Notes: generated by a model not told the origin, from the sequence alone. Shown: positions 35,664 through 45,401, counted from the first letter of the stretch. The stretch: DNA of 64,000 nt from Bradyrhizobium sp. 186 (GCF_023101685.1 NZ_CP082164.1:2294001-2358000); one strand, 5' to 3'. Translations and numbers: made by a program.

Positions 35664-37625
35664 TCAGCCTGTGCTCCACTTCGCCACCGAGCGCCGCTCG
35701 AATACCTCGCGGAACTGATTTGTGGATTTTGGAAGCAGGGCTCCGGTGCCCCAGTCGAGGATCACGGCGTGCTGACGGATCACGTCGAGCACGCCGATCG
35801 CGCCGCTGCGATAATTTTCCGCCACGGTCTCGGGATCGAGCCGCACATTAGCGACACGCTCGGCCCTGATTTTGGCGCGGAGCGCCGCGGTCGCGACCTT
35901 GTCGACCTCATATTCGCAGAGCTCGGCGTCGATGGTATGCACGACAACGCCATAATCCGTCGCAGCGCGATCGACCGAGACATAGTCGTCCTTGATGTCT
36001 TCGATCACGAGGGCCGGGTCGCGTTCGAGCGGATCGCCGAATCCGCCGCCGCCGGCCGTCGGGCGCGAGAAGATATCGCCTTCGCCGATCGGGATATCCG
36101 AGAAGATCGAGCCGAGCCGCTCTTCGGCGTGGCCGCCGGCACGCGTCAACGTCAGGCCGTGCGGCATGGATGGCAGACCGCCTTCGATCCCCCACACCAC
36201 GGCGCGCTCGCGGTCGCAGATGTAGGAAATCACGCTCTTCTCGGCCTGCAGCATGCGCGACGTCTTGACCACTCCGGCGCCACCCCGCCATTTGCCCGGA
36301 CCCGGCGAGTCCTTGAGGATTTCGCATTCCGTGGTCAGGATCGGATTGGCGCGCTCCTGGCCCTCGACGGGCTGCGACATCAGGCCAGTGCCGAAGCATG
36401 CCGTCGTGACGTTGCTGCCGTCCTTGCCGTTGCGTCCGCCCCAGCCGCCGGGCAGCCAGTCATAAAACATGAAGATGGGCTTGTCGGAGCTGCGGGCGTC
36501 GAGCCCGCCGGTGAGGAGATATTCGAGATTGAACGCACAAGCGAGAGCGCGCTCGGGCATCAGTTTCGACCACATCTCGTAGATCGAGTTCATGATTTTC
36601 TCGAACGGCATCAGGAATCCGGTGACGGCGATCGGCCATTTGGCATCGACGATCGAGCCTTCCGGCGCGATGATTTCAAAGCAGCGGTAGAAGCCCGAAT
36701 TGAGCGGGAGGTCCGGGAAGAAGGTTTTCATGCCGGCCGCGACGGCGGAGAAGGTCGTACCGAAGGCCGAGTTGTAGATCGAGCCGATGGTCGGATGGCT
36801 GCCGGTGAAGTCGTAGATGGCGCGGTCGCCCCTGATCGTCAGCTTGATGCGGATCGGAATCATGCCTTCGCCGCCGCCGGGATCGCGGTCAATGAAGTCC
36901 ACTGTCTCCCATTCACCATCGGGCAGGGCCGCGATGCGCTGGCGCACCGAGCGTTCGACATAGTCCTGCACGGCAGCAAGGCCGGTCTCGACCGTGTCGC
37001 GACCATATTTGTTGACGAGACGCAGGATCTCGCGTTCGCAGACCTGGGTGGCCTGGGACTGCGCCTGGATGTCGCCGATGATCGATGCCGGATCGCGAGT
37101 GTTGGAGGCGATCAGATGCGCGACGTCCTTGCAGAAGCGTCCCTTGTCGAACAGGCGGATCGGCGTGATGCGCAGGCCCTCGCGGAACATTTCGCGCGCG
37201 GCGACGTCGAACGACCCCGGCACGCTGCCGCCGACGTCCGACCAATGGCCATTCGACTGGCTGAAGGCGATGATCTTGCCGTCGGCGAAGATCGGTCGGA
37301 TCAGGCGCACATCCGGGAAGTGCGTGCCGCCGGCGTAGGGGTCGTTGATGGCAAAGACGTCGCCTTCATGCATATCGCCGCCGAAGTAGCGCATGACGTC
37401 CTGGCAGGTGAAATGCAACGTACCGACATGGACGGCGATGTCCTGATTGCCTTGCGCCGCGCATTCGCCCTTGGCGTCGTGCAGGGCGCTCGAGAAGTCG
37501 CGGTTGTAAATGACGAAGGAGTAGCAGGTCCGCAGCACCTGCTCGCCCATCTGGTCGACACTGGTGATGAACGAGTTCTTGAGAACCTCGAAGGTCACGG
37601 GGTCAAGCGTGAGATCGCCGGCCAT
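35664..37625 (-). CDS. hyuB: Hydantoinase B/oxoprolinase family subunit
   Basis: The 653-residue protein is the B subunit of ATP-dependent cyclic amide hydrolases (N-methylhydantoinase, acetone carboxylase and 5-oxoprolinase group). Recognisable segments are DPVTFEVLKNSFITSVDQMGEQVLRTCYSFVIYNRDFSSAL, FAINDPYAGGTHFPDVRLIRPIF, SNGHWSDVGGSVPGS and SRPTAGGGGFGDPLERD. It follows hyuA by 3 bp. Together HyuA activates the amide with ATP and HyuB completes ring opening. The linked molybdenum hydroxylase suggests that the cyclic substrate is first oxidised (inference). Confidence 0.93.
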   Translation of the reverse strand: MAGDLTLDPVTFEVLKNSFITSVDQMGEQVLRTCYSFVIYNRDFSSALHDAKGECAAQGNQDIAVHVGTLHFTCQDVMRYFGGDMHEGDVFAINDPYAGGTHFPDVRLIRPIFADGKIIAFSQSNGHWSDVGGSVPGSFDVAAREMFREGLRITPIRLFDKGRFCKDVAHLIASNTRDPASIIGDIQAQSQATQVCEREILRLVNKYGRDTVETGLAAVQDYVERSVRQRIAALPDGEWETVDFIDRDPGGGEGMIPIRIKLTIRGDRAIYDFTGSHPTIGSIYNSAFGTTFSAVAAGMKTFFPDLPLNSGFYRCFEIIAPEGSIVDAKWPIAVTGFLMPFEKIMNSIYEMWSKLMPERALACAFNLEYLLTGGLDARSSDKPIFMFYDWLPGGWGGRNGKDGSNVTTACFGTGLMSQPVEGQERANPILTTECEILKDSPGPGKWRGGAGVVKTSRMLQAEKSVISYICDRERAVVWGIEGGLPSMPHGLTLTRAGGHAEERLGSIFSDIPIGEGDIFSRPTAGGGGFGDPLERDPALVIEDIKDDYVSVDRAATDYGVVVHTIDAELCEYEVDKVATAALRAKIRAERVANVRLDPETVAENYRSGAIGVLDVIRQHAVILDWGTGALLPKSTNQFREVFERRSVAKWSTG

Positions 37626-37628
37626 GGT

Positions 37629-39656
37629 TCACTCCTTCACGCGGATGATGATGTTGAGATATTTGTCGACCTCGGCGCTGGCGCCGGGCGGGACGACCGT
37701 GGTCGCATCGACCTGCTCGACGATCGCAGGGCCTTGAAAGGAGAAGCCGCAGGGCAGGTCGTCGCGCTCGTAGACGGGCGTGTCCAACCCGTTGCCGTCG
37801 AACCACACCCTGCGGCGGCCAACCGGCTCAGGGATCACACCGGTCGGTTCGTGGACGGCGAACTCCGCCTTGGGGACGACGCCCACCGCCTTCAGATTGA
37901 GACGGAAGAAGCTGACCGGGGCGCTGTCGCGGCGGAAATTGTACTCACGCTTGTGCTCGGCGTGAAAGCTTTGGACGAGGTCCGCGATCACGCCGATGGG
38001 GCTCGGCGCATGGACCGCGAGCGACCGCCATTGGCCGCGATACATCATGTCGATTGATCGCTGGAGCACGATATCCTGTGGCGCGATGCCTTCGTGGGTG
38101 AGCCGGGCGAGTGCGTCCTTCTCCAGCGCCGCGAACTGCGCCTCGATGTCGGCGGCATCGGCCTGGTCGGCGCCGACCATGCAGCTCTGCGAAAAATCGT
38201 GCTGCATGTCGACCAGGAGACAGCCAAGCGCCGAGGTCACGCCGGGATTGGGCGGCACGATCACGACCGGGATCGCCAGCTCGCGCGCGACATCAACCCC
38301 GTGCAGCGCACCTGCACCGCCGAAGGCCACGAGCGCGAAGTCGCGTGGATCGTAGCCGCGGCTGATCGAGATCAACCGCACCGCATCCGACATGTTGGCG
38401 TTGGCAACCTTGACGATCGCGTCGGCTGCCTCGTGCAGGCCGAGGCCGAACGGCTTTGCGACGCCGTCTTCGACCGCCTGGCGTGCCAGCGCGGGGTCAA
38501 GCTTCACTTTGCCGCCGGCGAGATTTGTGCCGAGCCGGCCCAGCGTAACGTTGGCGTCCGTATTGGTCGGCTGGGTGTTGCCGTTGCTGTAGCAGGCAGG
38601 ACCCGGAAAGGCGCCGGCCGATTGCGGGCCGTTGCGCAGGGAGCCCGCCGAGTCAGTCCAGGCCAGCGATCCGCCGCCGGCACCGATGGTGAGGACCTCG
38701 ATGGACGCAAAGCGGATCGGATAGCCGAACTCGATGTACCAGTCCTTGGTGATGCGAGACCGCCCTTCATAGGCCAGCGACACGTCGGTCGAGGTGCCGC
38801 CCATGTCGAGACCGATCGAGTTAGGAAAGCCGCAGAGACCGGCGATGTAGCGGCTGGCGATGGCACCAGCGGCGATTCCGGAACCAGCCAGACGCGCGGC
38901 GAAGTCCTTGACGCTGGCCGGCGTCATGACGCCGCCGCCGGTGTGCAGCAGCAGGAGATCGCGGGTATAGCCTTCATCGGCAAGCCGCTCGCCGAGTCGG
39001 CTCGTGTAGCTGACCACGACCGGGCTCACGACGGCATTCGCGACCGTGGTCGAGAACCGCTCGTGCTCGAAGATTTCGGGGAGCACCTGCGAGGAGATCG
39101 AGACCGGAATGTCAGGCATTTCCTCGAGGAGGATGTCGCGCATGGTCCGCTCATTCGCCCCGTTGAGATAGGCGTTCATGAAGCAGACCGCGATCGCGGC
39201 GACGCCGCGGCGCTTGAGGATGCGTGCGACGTTGCGCGCGGCCTCGACATCGAGCGGCTCGATCACGATGCCGCCGGCGTCGACCCGTTCCGGCACGGTC
39301 AGACGGTCGCGCCGCGGGACGTAAGGCTTGACGACATCCTTGTAGGTATCCCAGAGGTCTTCCTTGTTGGCGCGCCGGATCTCGATGACATCGCGAAACC
39401 CCTTGGTCGTGACCACGGCAGTGCGCGGCAGGCGGCGTGTGATCAGCGCGTTGGTTGCAACGGTGGTGCCGTGGGAGAACAGCGCCACCTCGGAAAGATC
39501 GATGCCTGCCTTGGATACGCCGCCCATGATCCCCTCGATGGGATCGGGCGTCGACGACGTCTTTTCGATGCGGATGAGGCCGGTTGTTTCGTCCATGATG
39601 CAGATGTCGGTAAAGGTGCCGCCGACGTCGACGGCCACACGAAGGTTCTGCACCAT
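37629..39656 (-). CDS. hyuA: Hydantoinase A/oxoprolinase family subunit
   Basis: The 675-residue protein has the ASKHA-type ATPase fold: VAVDVGGTFTDICIMDE at the N-terminus, FSHGTTVATNALI, GLDMGGTSTDVSLAYEG in the middle and DFALVAFGGAGALHGVDVA. It is the ATP-using subunit paired with HyuB. Length fits the family. It is the first gene of a five-gene unit (hyuA-hyuB-FAD-FeS-Mo subunits), downstream of a gene for an AraC-type regulator on the same strand. I saw no strong promoter in the 154-bp gap. Confidence 0.93.
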   Translation of the reverse strand: MVQNLRVAVDVGGTFTDICIMDETTGLIRIEKTSSTPDPIEGIMGGVSKAGIDLSEVALFSHGTTVATNALITRRLPRTAVVTTKGFRDVIEIRRANKEDLWDTYKDVVKPYVPRRDRLTVPERVDAGGIVIEPLDVEAARNVARILKRRGVAAIAVCFMNAYLNGANERTMRDILLEEMPDIPVSISSQVLPEIFEHERFSTTVANAVVSPVVVSYTSRLGERLADEGYTRDLLLLHTGGGVMTPASVKDFAARLAGSGIAAGAIASRYIAGLCGFPNSIGLDMGGTSTDVSLAYEGRSRITKDWYIEFGYPIRFASIEVLTIGAGGGSLAWTDSAGSLRNGPQSAGAFPGPACYSNGNTQPTNTDANVTLGRLGTNLAGGKVKLDPALARQAVEDGVAKPFGLGLHEAADAIVKVANANMSDAVRLISISRGYDPRDFALVAFGGAGALHGVDVARELAIPVVIVPPNPGVTSALGCLLVDMQHDFSQSCMVGADQADAADIEAQFAALEKDALARLTHEGIAPQDIVLQRSIDMMYRGQWRSLAVHAPSPIGVIADLVQSFHAEHKREYNFRRDSAPVSFFRLNLKAVGVVPKAEFAVHEPTGVIPEPVGRRRVWFDGNGLDTPVYERDDLPCGFSFQGPAIVEQVDATTVVPPGASAEVDKYLNIIIRVKE

Positions 39657-39810
39657 GCGACTTCCTCATCGAATTGCGATCCCCGATCATAGGCAGATCG
39701 GTGGCGGCAGTTCTTGACGCTGAGCGCAGGAAGATTTGTGCGAGAGAGCACCGACGACCACCGCACCGGCGCCGGCTGCCTAAGGATCGGTCAGGTGCGC
39801 GAAGGCGCCT

Positions 39811-40770
39811 TCAGGGAAGGGCGGTGCGCGCCGCAGTGCGAGCCTCGCTCGGGGTGCAGCCGAACCGGCTGCGGTAATTCCGGCTGAACTGCGCCTGGTC
39901 GCCGAACCCCCATTGGTAAGCGATTTCCGAGATGCTCTTGCGGCAGCCGGGATCGCGCAGCATGGCGTCAGACATCGACAGTCGTTGGTTCCTAATATGA
40001 GCGCAAACAGTGACGCCTTCTCCCTCAAAGACCTGGTGCAGATATCTGAGCGAGATGCCACAGCCGTCGGCGATCATTTGCGGCGTGAGCCGCATGTCGT
40101 CGAGGCGTGTGCGAATGAACTGTTCGCAGCGATGGAGGTGGCCGTTGCGAACGGACGAGGAATGGCCCACCAGCACGCGGTCGTCGGACTCGATCACCAT
40201 CGCCAGGAGATCGATGAGATGCTTGCCCATCACGGCGCGGGCCGCGTCGTCCATCTCCGCGATGCGTTCGCCGGCAAGCCGCAGCGTGTCGACGAAAAGC
40301 GCGCCCACGCTGCGGGTGGCGTCGAATTGCAGCGTCGCAAGGCGTTCCGGGCAGGATATCCGGGCGCGCAGGACGGCGCTTGGGACTTTGAGCACCCAGA
40401 GCGCCGCCGGATCATGATGACTGAATTCATAGGGCAGATGGCTTCGCTCGATCACGAAAGCGCCCGGCCGGCACCGGACGTCCCTGCCGTCCTGCTCGAA
40501 ACGGATTTCGGCGAGCTCAGGGACCGTGATGAGGAAGCATTCTTCCCGCTCGTTCACGAGGTGCCGTTCGTGGCGCCTGTAGAGTAGTCCATTCGAGACG
40601 TTGCGCGATACCGAGAGCGGACCCATGGACCAGGCGCCCAGACTCGCGTGGAAGTCGCGGCCGCCCGGAAAGACAAGATCGAGCGGGAAGTAGGTCTTGG
40701 AGACAACGTCCTGCCAGAAATGCCGCCGATTTTGCGAGGGAACATCGCTGGTCGCATAAGTGGCCTGCAT
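39811..40770 (-). CDS. AraC-family transcriptional regulator
   Basis: The 319-residue protein has an AraC-binding-like cupin domain (residues about 20-190, including VSRNVSNGLLYRRHERHLVNE and RCRPGAFVIERSHLPYEFSH). Its C-terminal AraC DNA-binding region runs from about 215 to 312, with RLTPQMIADGCGISLRYLHQVFEGEG for the first HTH and SISEIAYQWGFGDQAQFSRNYRSRFG for the second. It is close to the NphR/FeaR-like activators of aromatic and amide catabolism. It sits directly upstream of the hyuAB-hydroxylase operon on the same strand, so it is the likely activator (inference). Confidence 0.88.
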   Translation of the reverse strand: MQATYATSDVPSQNRRHFWQDVVSKTYFPLDLVFPGGRDFHASLGAWSMGPLSVSRNVSNGLLYRRHERHLVNEREECFLITVPELAEIRFEQDGRDVRCRPGAFVIERSHLPYEFSHHDPAALWVLKVPSAVLRARISCPERLATLQFDATRSVGALFVDTLRLAGERIAEMDDAARAVMGKHLIDLLAMVIESDDRVLVGHSSSVRNGHLHRCEQFIRTRLDDMRLTPQMIADGCGISLRYLHQVFEGEGVTVCAHIRNQRLSMSDAMLRDPGCRKSISEIAYQWGFGDQAQFSRNYRSRFGCTPSEARTAARTALP

Positions 40771-40899
40771 GCCGCACTCCGTCCCTGCCGTCGCCCGTTC
40801 GGGCCTTACGCTCTTTCATCGCGCCGACCGTCGTGATCGACCCAAGCTTTGCGAGGACGACCTGACGGCGTCAAATCGAAATAAGCGGGTGCCGATATC

Positions 40900-41865
40900 T
40901 CAGATTTCGATAGCCTCGTCCGATCGTTGTCGGTGGTCGACGCCGACAGGAGGACGTGCCGGACCAACGCCCGCCACGGCAAAGCGCATGAAGTCGCGAT
41001 ACGCCTTCGCGGCCTCGGAAAATTGGGTGTCACGGCGCCAGGCCAGTCCGACGTCCATGCTGGGCACTTCATTCTCGATGACGCGGGTCTCGATCCGCTG
41101 TCCCTCGAGCGACCAGGGCCGGTAGACGAGATCGGACAGGATCGTAATGCCCATTCCGCCCGCAACCATGGATCGGACGGCTTCGACGGAGGAGGTGCGG
41201 AAGATCGTTCGCGGTTCGAGCGACAACGCGTTCCAGTAGCGCATCGACGTGTGCTTGGCCTCGTCGACAGTGAGCATGACGTAAGGGTAGGTCGCGATCT
41301 CAGCGAGATGGACCCGCTCGGCGCGCGTCAGTGGATGATCGGGAGCAAGCCACAACCGGCGCGGCGAGCGCAACAAAGTCTCGCTCGCAAGCATGGCGTT
41401 ATTGTGCAGGTTCGAGACCAGCATGACCGCGAGATCGAGCGCACCGTCAACGACGGCGCGTTCAAGCACGTCACGCGGCGCCTCGAACAGCTCGACCGTG
41501 ATCCCGGGAAAGCTTGCCTGGAAACGCATCTGATGGCGCGGCAGAAAATAGCCGGAAACGGTATAGGTGACGCCGATGCGCACCGTTCCGAACAGCGGAC
41601 CGGCGGACATATGCGTCCCGCGAACGGCTTCGGCGACCGAAGCAAGGATCTGGCGCCCCTGCGACAGGAACCGGCTGCCCTCCATGGTGACGGTCACGCC
41701 GGTCGGGGTACGTTCCAGCAGGCGGGCGCAGACTGTCGCCTCGAGTTGCTGGATCGCGGCGGTGACCGCGGATTGAGAGACATTCAGGTCGATGGCCGCC
41801 TGGCTGATACGTCCAGTCTCGGCGGCGGCGACGAAATAGCGGATTTGTTTCAGAGAAACGGACAT
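40900..41865 (-). CDS. LysR-family transcriptional regulator
   Basis: The 321-residue protein has the N-terminal LysR winged HTH (LKQIRYFVAAAETGRISQAAIDLNVSQSAVTAAIQQLEATV) and a type-2 periplasmic-binding-like effector domain (about 90-300). The tail is slightly long (GVGPARPPVGVDHRQRSDE). It lies 234 bp past the end of the liv-pxp operon on the same strand, and its own upstream region carries a 15-bp motif repeated before livG. It is the best candidate regulator of that operon. Confidence 0.9.
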   Translation of the reverse strand: MSVSLKQIRYFVAAAETGRISQAAIDLNVSQSAVTAAIQQLEATVCARLLERTPTGVTVTMEGSRFLSQGRQILASVAEAVRGTHMSAGPLFGTVRIGVTYTVSGYFLPRHQMRFQASFPGITVELFEAPRDVLERAVVDGALDLAVMLVSNLHNNAMLASETLLRSPRRLWLAPDHPLTRAERVHLAEIATYPYVMLTVDEAKHTSMRYWNALSLEPRTIFRTSSVEAVRSMVAGGMGITILSDLVYRPWSLEGQRIETRVIENEVPSMDVGLAWRRDTQFSEAAKAYRDFMRFAVAGVGPARPPVGVDHRQRSDEAIEI

Positions 41866-41876
41866 CGCGGTCGATC

Positions 41877-41891
41877 CGATATTTTGAATTT
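41877..41891 (-). promoter_or_regulatory. Motif AAATTCAAAATATCG upstream of lysR
   Basis: The minus strand reads AAATTCAAAATATCG 12 bp before the lysR start codon. It matches AAATTCGAAATATCG at 51273-51287 in 14 of 15 positions. A LysR-type binding site used for autoregulation fits this position (inference). The rest of the gap 41892-42098 shows nothing. Confidence 0.45.
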
Positions 41892-42098
41892 GCCTAACTC
41901 ACGAGCGGTTGAGCGCTGCTTCTCGGAGCAAGGGTTTTCATTGCAACTCTCGTGCCCAACGGGCGTGCGGGCAACTGGAGGAACAAAATTAGTGGAACAG
42001 CGGGCAACCAGAGCGACCAGGTGCCGTAGCATCGGCGCTTGGCAGCGGAGGTGCGGCCAGATACCGCACGGCCCTTCAGTGCCAAAGCTCCAAGGCGG

Positions 42099-43076
42099 CT
42101 ACGCCAAAGCGCTGCGAAGCTTGCCCAGCAACTCGGCCCGGCTCTTGCGCGCCGCAAGAGCCTCATCCATCCCGACCTTGACGAACTTCACCGAAGTGTT
42201 CGGTTGGAGCTGGCCGATCAAATCCATGTCCGCTGCGATGACCGTGCCGACCATGAAATAGCCGCCGCCTGAGACCGCGTCACGATGCAGCACGATCGGC
42301 TCAGTGCCGCCGGGAACCTGGATCGAACCGTAGGGGTAGCAGGCATCGGTGATGTTGGACGGATCTGAACCTGCTCCGAAGGGCGGCTCGCGCGGGACGA
42401 ACTCGAGCGGCTTGCCACCCCTGAAGCGGTAGCCGATCCGGTCAGCTTCCGGCGCGACCTTCCAGGTGTCGCCGAAAAACCCGACGCCGGCCGTCTCGGA
42501 GATGCGGTGCCAGTAAAGCCCGGGCATCACGCGCAATTCCGTCGGCATCGCCGCCGGCAGGCCTCGCAGGTCCTTCGCGACGGTGCGGCCGTCCTTGACG
42601 GCGGCGCCAGCCCTGCCGATCGGAAGTTCGTCACCGGCCTCGAGCTTCCGGCCCTTGAAGCCGCCGAGTGCGCCGAGTGCGTAGGTGGAACGCGAGCCCA
42701 GGACAAGCGGCACATCGATGCCGCCGGCGATCGCGATGTAGCCGCGCGCGCCCTGCTTGAGGAAATCGAAGGAGAGCTTTTGACCACGTTTGACCTTGAA
42801 GCTCGTCCAGGTCTCGCGCGGCTCGCCATCGAGTTTCGGCGGCAGTTCGGCGCCGGTGATCGCGACCAGGGCGTCGTCGGTGAACTCGAGTTCCGGGCCC
42901 ATGAAGACGGCCTCGAGGACCGCAGCGCCTTCCTCGTTGCCCACGAGCAGGTTTGCAGCGGTAAGCGCGTGACGATCCATGCCGCCGGAGAGCGGGATGC
43001 CGATGTGATAGTAGCCGGGACGCCCCAAGTCCTGCACGGTGGTGGCAAGGCCGGGCTTCAAGACTTTAATTGCCAT
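42099..43076 (-). CDS. pxpC: 5-oxoprolinase subunit C / biotin-dependent carboxyltransferase (KipA family)
   Basis: The 325-residue protein is of the KipA/AHS2 family: VLKPGLATTVQDLGRPGYYHIGIPLSGGMDRHALTAANLLVGN, ALVAITGAEL, GARGYIAIAGGIDVPLVLGSRSTY and YPYGSIQVPGGTEPIVLHRDA. With PxpA and PxpB it forms the bacterial 5-oxoprolinase. The same fold is half of the carboxyltransferase domain in urea carboxylase. It overlaps pxpB by 11 bp and ends the operon. Confidence 0.92.
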   Translation of the reverse strand: MAIKVLKPGLATTVQDLGRPGYYHIGIPLSGGMDRHALTAANLLVGNEEGAAVLEAVFMGPELEFTDDALVAITGAELPPKLDGEPRETWTSFKVKRGQKLSFDFLKQGARGYIAIAGGIDVPLVLGSRSTYALGALGGFKGRKLEAGDELPIGRAGAAVKDGRTVAKDLRGLPAAMPTELRVMPGLYWHRISETAGVGFFGDTWKVAPEADRIGYRFRGGKPLEFVPREPPFGAGSDPSNITDACYPYGSIQVPGGTEPIVLHRDAVSGGGYFMVGTVIAADMDLIGQLQPNTSVKFVKVGMDEALAARKSRAELLGKLRSALA

Positions 43077-43941
43077 GGAGAACCCCCTCGAGCTTGCGAT
43101 TATAGGCGTCGATGTCGTTGTTGAACTCGGTCAGCGAGAACGAGACATCGCGGATGATCGGCGAAAAACGGCCCGCGTCGACATCGGCGACAGCAGCATC
43201 ATAGGCCGGTCGGTCGATCGGTTTCCATTTCACGATGTCGCCCGGCTTGAACAGGCACATGAAATCGCGCAGATAGCTGATCTTCTGGTTGGGATCGTAG
43301 ATCGGCATCGGCGTGATGCCGAACATCTGGTAGCCACCGGCGCCGCGTACCGAGTAGATGCAGCTGAAGCATCCGCCGTGCCCGACGGTGAGCTTCGGCG
43401 TGTCCGTGCGTGGGCGCAGATATTTCGGAGCCTGGATCTGCCGCTGGCGCTCCACCATCTGGTAAAGGAATGGCAGACCTGCGACGAAGCCGACCATCGA
43501 GACGAACCATGGCGCGCTGGAATGCGCTTTGATGAAAGCGTCGACTCCATTGAGTCCGTTGATGCGCGCGGCATATTCGAGATCGGTGCCGTTCGGGTCC
43601 TGATGGCGCTCACGGAAGCGCATCAAGGTCTCGTGCGTCCAGGGATCATTGTAGAGCACGGGGATTTCGATGATCCGCGTCTTGATGACGGGGGCGGATG
43701 TCTCGGATGCAGAATCCAGCTGTTTCAGCTCGGCAAGCAGGTCATCGGGCTTGATCTGATCCGGATCGAACTTGACCTGATAGGACGCGTTGGCCGGGCA
43801 GATCTCGGTCACCCCCTTGATCCTGGCGTCGCGCACCGCATTGGTGACGAAGAGGCCCTTGAAGAAAGCCTGCAGTGACATGGACTCAGCGACCTCGGCG
43901 AAGATGTGCTCATCGCCGCCGTAGGAAAATCGGGTTTGCAT
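43066..43941 (-). CDS. pxpB: 5-oxoprolinase subunit B (KipI/AHS1 family)
   Basis: The 291-residue protein matches the KipI/AHS1 family, with EICPANASYQVKFDPDQIKPDDLL, IIEIPVLYNDPWTHETLMRF, FVSMVGFVAGLPFLYQM, RTDTPKLTVGHGGCFSCIYSVRGAGGYQMFG and FKPGDIVKWKPI. It pairs with PxpC. It is longer than E. coli PxpB (about 220) because of an N-terminal extension. CAGGAGG lies 9 nt before the chosen ATG at 43939-43941; the open frame continues upstream into the biotin carboxylase gene. Confidence 0.9.
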   Translation of the reverse strand: MQTRFSYGGDEHIFAEVAESMSLQAFFKGLFVTNAVRDARIKGVTEICPANASYQVKFDPDQIKPDDLLAELKQLDSASETSAPVIKTRIIEIPVLYNDPWTHETLMRFRERHQDPNGTDLEYAARINGLNGVDAFIKAHSSAPWFVSMVGFVAGLPFLYQMVERQRQIQAPKYLRPRTDTPKLTVGHGGCFSCIYSVRGAGGYQMFGITPMPIYDPNQKISYLRDFMCLFKPGDIVKWKPIDRPAYDAAVADVDAGRFSPIIRDVSFSLTEFNNDIDAYNRKLEGVLHGN

Positions 43942-43984
43942 GACTAGCGGCCTCCTGCTGCTGACGGGGCGGGTTCTCTCGCGG

Positions 43985-45385
43985 TCATTGTGCGACCTTG
44001 GCGGTCGGTGACGGCGCTGCGGTGCCGAGCGACGCGGCATGGGTTTCCAGCCATGGCTCGAGCCAGGCAGTATGAAAGCGTGCGGCCAGGACGTCCGGAT
44101 CACGTGCGAGCGCCTGATGCAGGGGTTTTGTCGTCGCCAAGCCCTCGACGCCGAGCTCCGCAAGGGCGCGCTCGAGCCGCCGGATCGCACTCGGTCTGTC
44201 CTCGTCGTGCACGATCAGCTTACCGAGCAGGCTGTCGTAGAACGGCGGCACCGTGTAGCCCTGATAGAGCATGTTGTCGAAGCGCACGCCTTCACCGGTA
44301 GGCACGCTGAGCGCGCTGATTGTGCCGGGGCTTGGGAGAAAGCCCTTCGCCGGATCCTCGGCGTTGATCCGGACTTCGATCGAATGACCGCGGACGCGAA
44401 CCTGATCCTGGCGGATTCGAAGCGGCTCACCGCCGGCAATTCGGATCATCTCGCACACGAGGTCGATGCCGGTGACCATCTCCGTCACGGGATGCTCGAC
44501 CTGGATGCGCGTGTTCATCTCCAGGAAGTAGAATTCGTGACTGCGGTCGTCATAGAGATATTCGAGCGTTCCAGCACCGCGATAGTCGACCGCCTTGGCA
44601 AGCGCAACGGCAGACGAACACAGCTTGTCACGAACGGCCGGTGTCAGCGAAGGCGAGGGAGCTTCTTCCCAAACCTTCTGGCGGCGTCGTTGCAGAGAGC
44701 ACTCGCGTTCGAAACAATGGATGACGTCGCGTCCATCGCCGAGGATCTGCACCTCGATGTGCCGCGCGCCTTCGATCAGCTTCTCGACATAGAGCCCGCC
44801 ATCGCCGAAGGCGGCGAGCGCTTCCGCCTGTGCCTGAGGCATCAAATGATGAAACTCCTCCGCCGAGCGCGCGATGCGGATGCCGCGTCCGCCACCGCCG
44901 GCCGCGGCCTTGATCATCACGGGAAAACCGGTCTTCTCGACCAGGGCGAAGGCAGCGTCGGCAGACTCCAGACGTCCATCGCTGCCCGGGACAGTCGGAA
45001 CACCGGCGGCGGCTGCAGCATTCCGGGCCGCAACCTTATCGCCCATCAGCCGGATCGATTGCGCCGTCGGGCCGACAAAGATCAGTCCCGCCGCCTCGAC
45101 GGCGGCCGCGAACTCGGCGTTCTCGGCCAGGAATCCATAGCCGGGATGGATGGCGTCGGCACCGGTCGTTTTGGCGGCGGCGAGGATCGTCGCCTGGTTG
45201 AGATATGACTTTGAAGCCTGCGGCGGACCGATCTCGATCGACTCGTCGGCGAGCCGCACGGCGAGCGAGTCCTTGTCGGCCTTGCTGTAGACCTGGACGG
45301 TCGAAATGCCGAGTTCGCGCGCCGCACGGATGATGCGGACGGCGATCTCGCCGCGATTGGCTATGAGGAGCTTGCGTATCGTCAT
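43985..45385 (-). CDS. Biotin carboxylase
   Basis: The 466-residue protein is a full biotin carboxylase of the AccC type, which makes carboxybiotin from bicarbonate and ATP. Signatures are LLIANRGEIAVRIIRAARELGI, HPGYGFLAENAEFA, MIKAAAGGGGRGIRIARS, HIEVQILGDG and FLEMNTRIQVEHPVTEMVTGIDLV. Its neighbours are a short biotin carrier and the KipI/KipA pair rather than an acetyl-CoA carboxyltransferase. It therefore probably serves a special carboxylase instead of fatty-acid synthesis (inference). I give no accC symbol for that reason. Confidence 0.93.
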   Translation of the reverse strand: MTIRKLLIANRGEIAVRIIRAARELGISTVQVYSKADKDSLAVRLADESIEIGPPQASKSYLNQATILAAAKTTGADAIHPGYGFLAENAEFAAAVEAAGLIFVGPTAQSIRLMGDKVAARNAAAAAGVPTVPGSDGRLESADAAFALVEKTGFPVMIKAAAGGGGRGIRIARSAEEFHHLMPQAQAEALAAFGDGGLYVEKLIEGARHIEVQILGDGRDVIHCFERECSLQRRRQKVWEEAPSPSLTPAVRDKLCSSAVALAKAVDYRGAGTLEYLYDDRSHEFYFLEMNTRIQVEHPVTEMVTGIDLVCEMIRIAGGEPLRIRQDQVRVRGHSIEVRINAEDPAKGFLPSPGTISALSVPTGEGVRFDNMLYQGYTVPPFYDSLLGKLIVHDEDRPSAIRRLERALAELGVEGLATTKPLHQALARDPDVLAARFHTAWLEPWLETHAASLGTAAPSPTAKVAQ

Positions 45386-45401
45386 GGACGTTCGATCGGC
45401 C

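Noticed and set aside
35769..38057. 762-codon plus-strand open frame
   Set aside because: It is exactly antisense to hyuB, whose family motifs are unmistakable. Long antisense frames are usual in GC-rich DNA, and this one shows no domain.
37629..39656. Acetone carboxylase reading of hyuA/hyuB
   Set aside because: Acetone carboxylase has a third small subunit gene, which is absent. The lengths and the adjoining molybdenum hydroxylase fit hydantoinase/oxoprolinase better.
38094..39692. 532-codon plus-strand open frame
   Set aside because: Antisense to hyuA, with composition rich in Arg, Gly and Asp as in a shadow frame.
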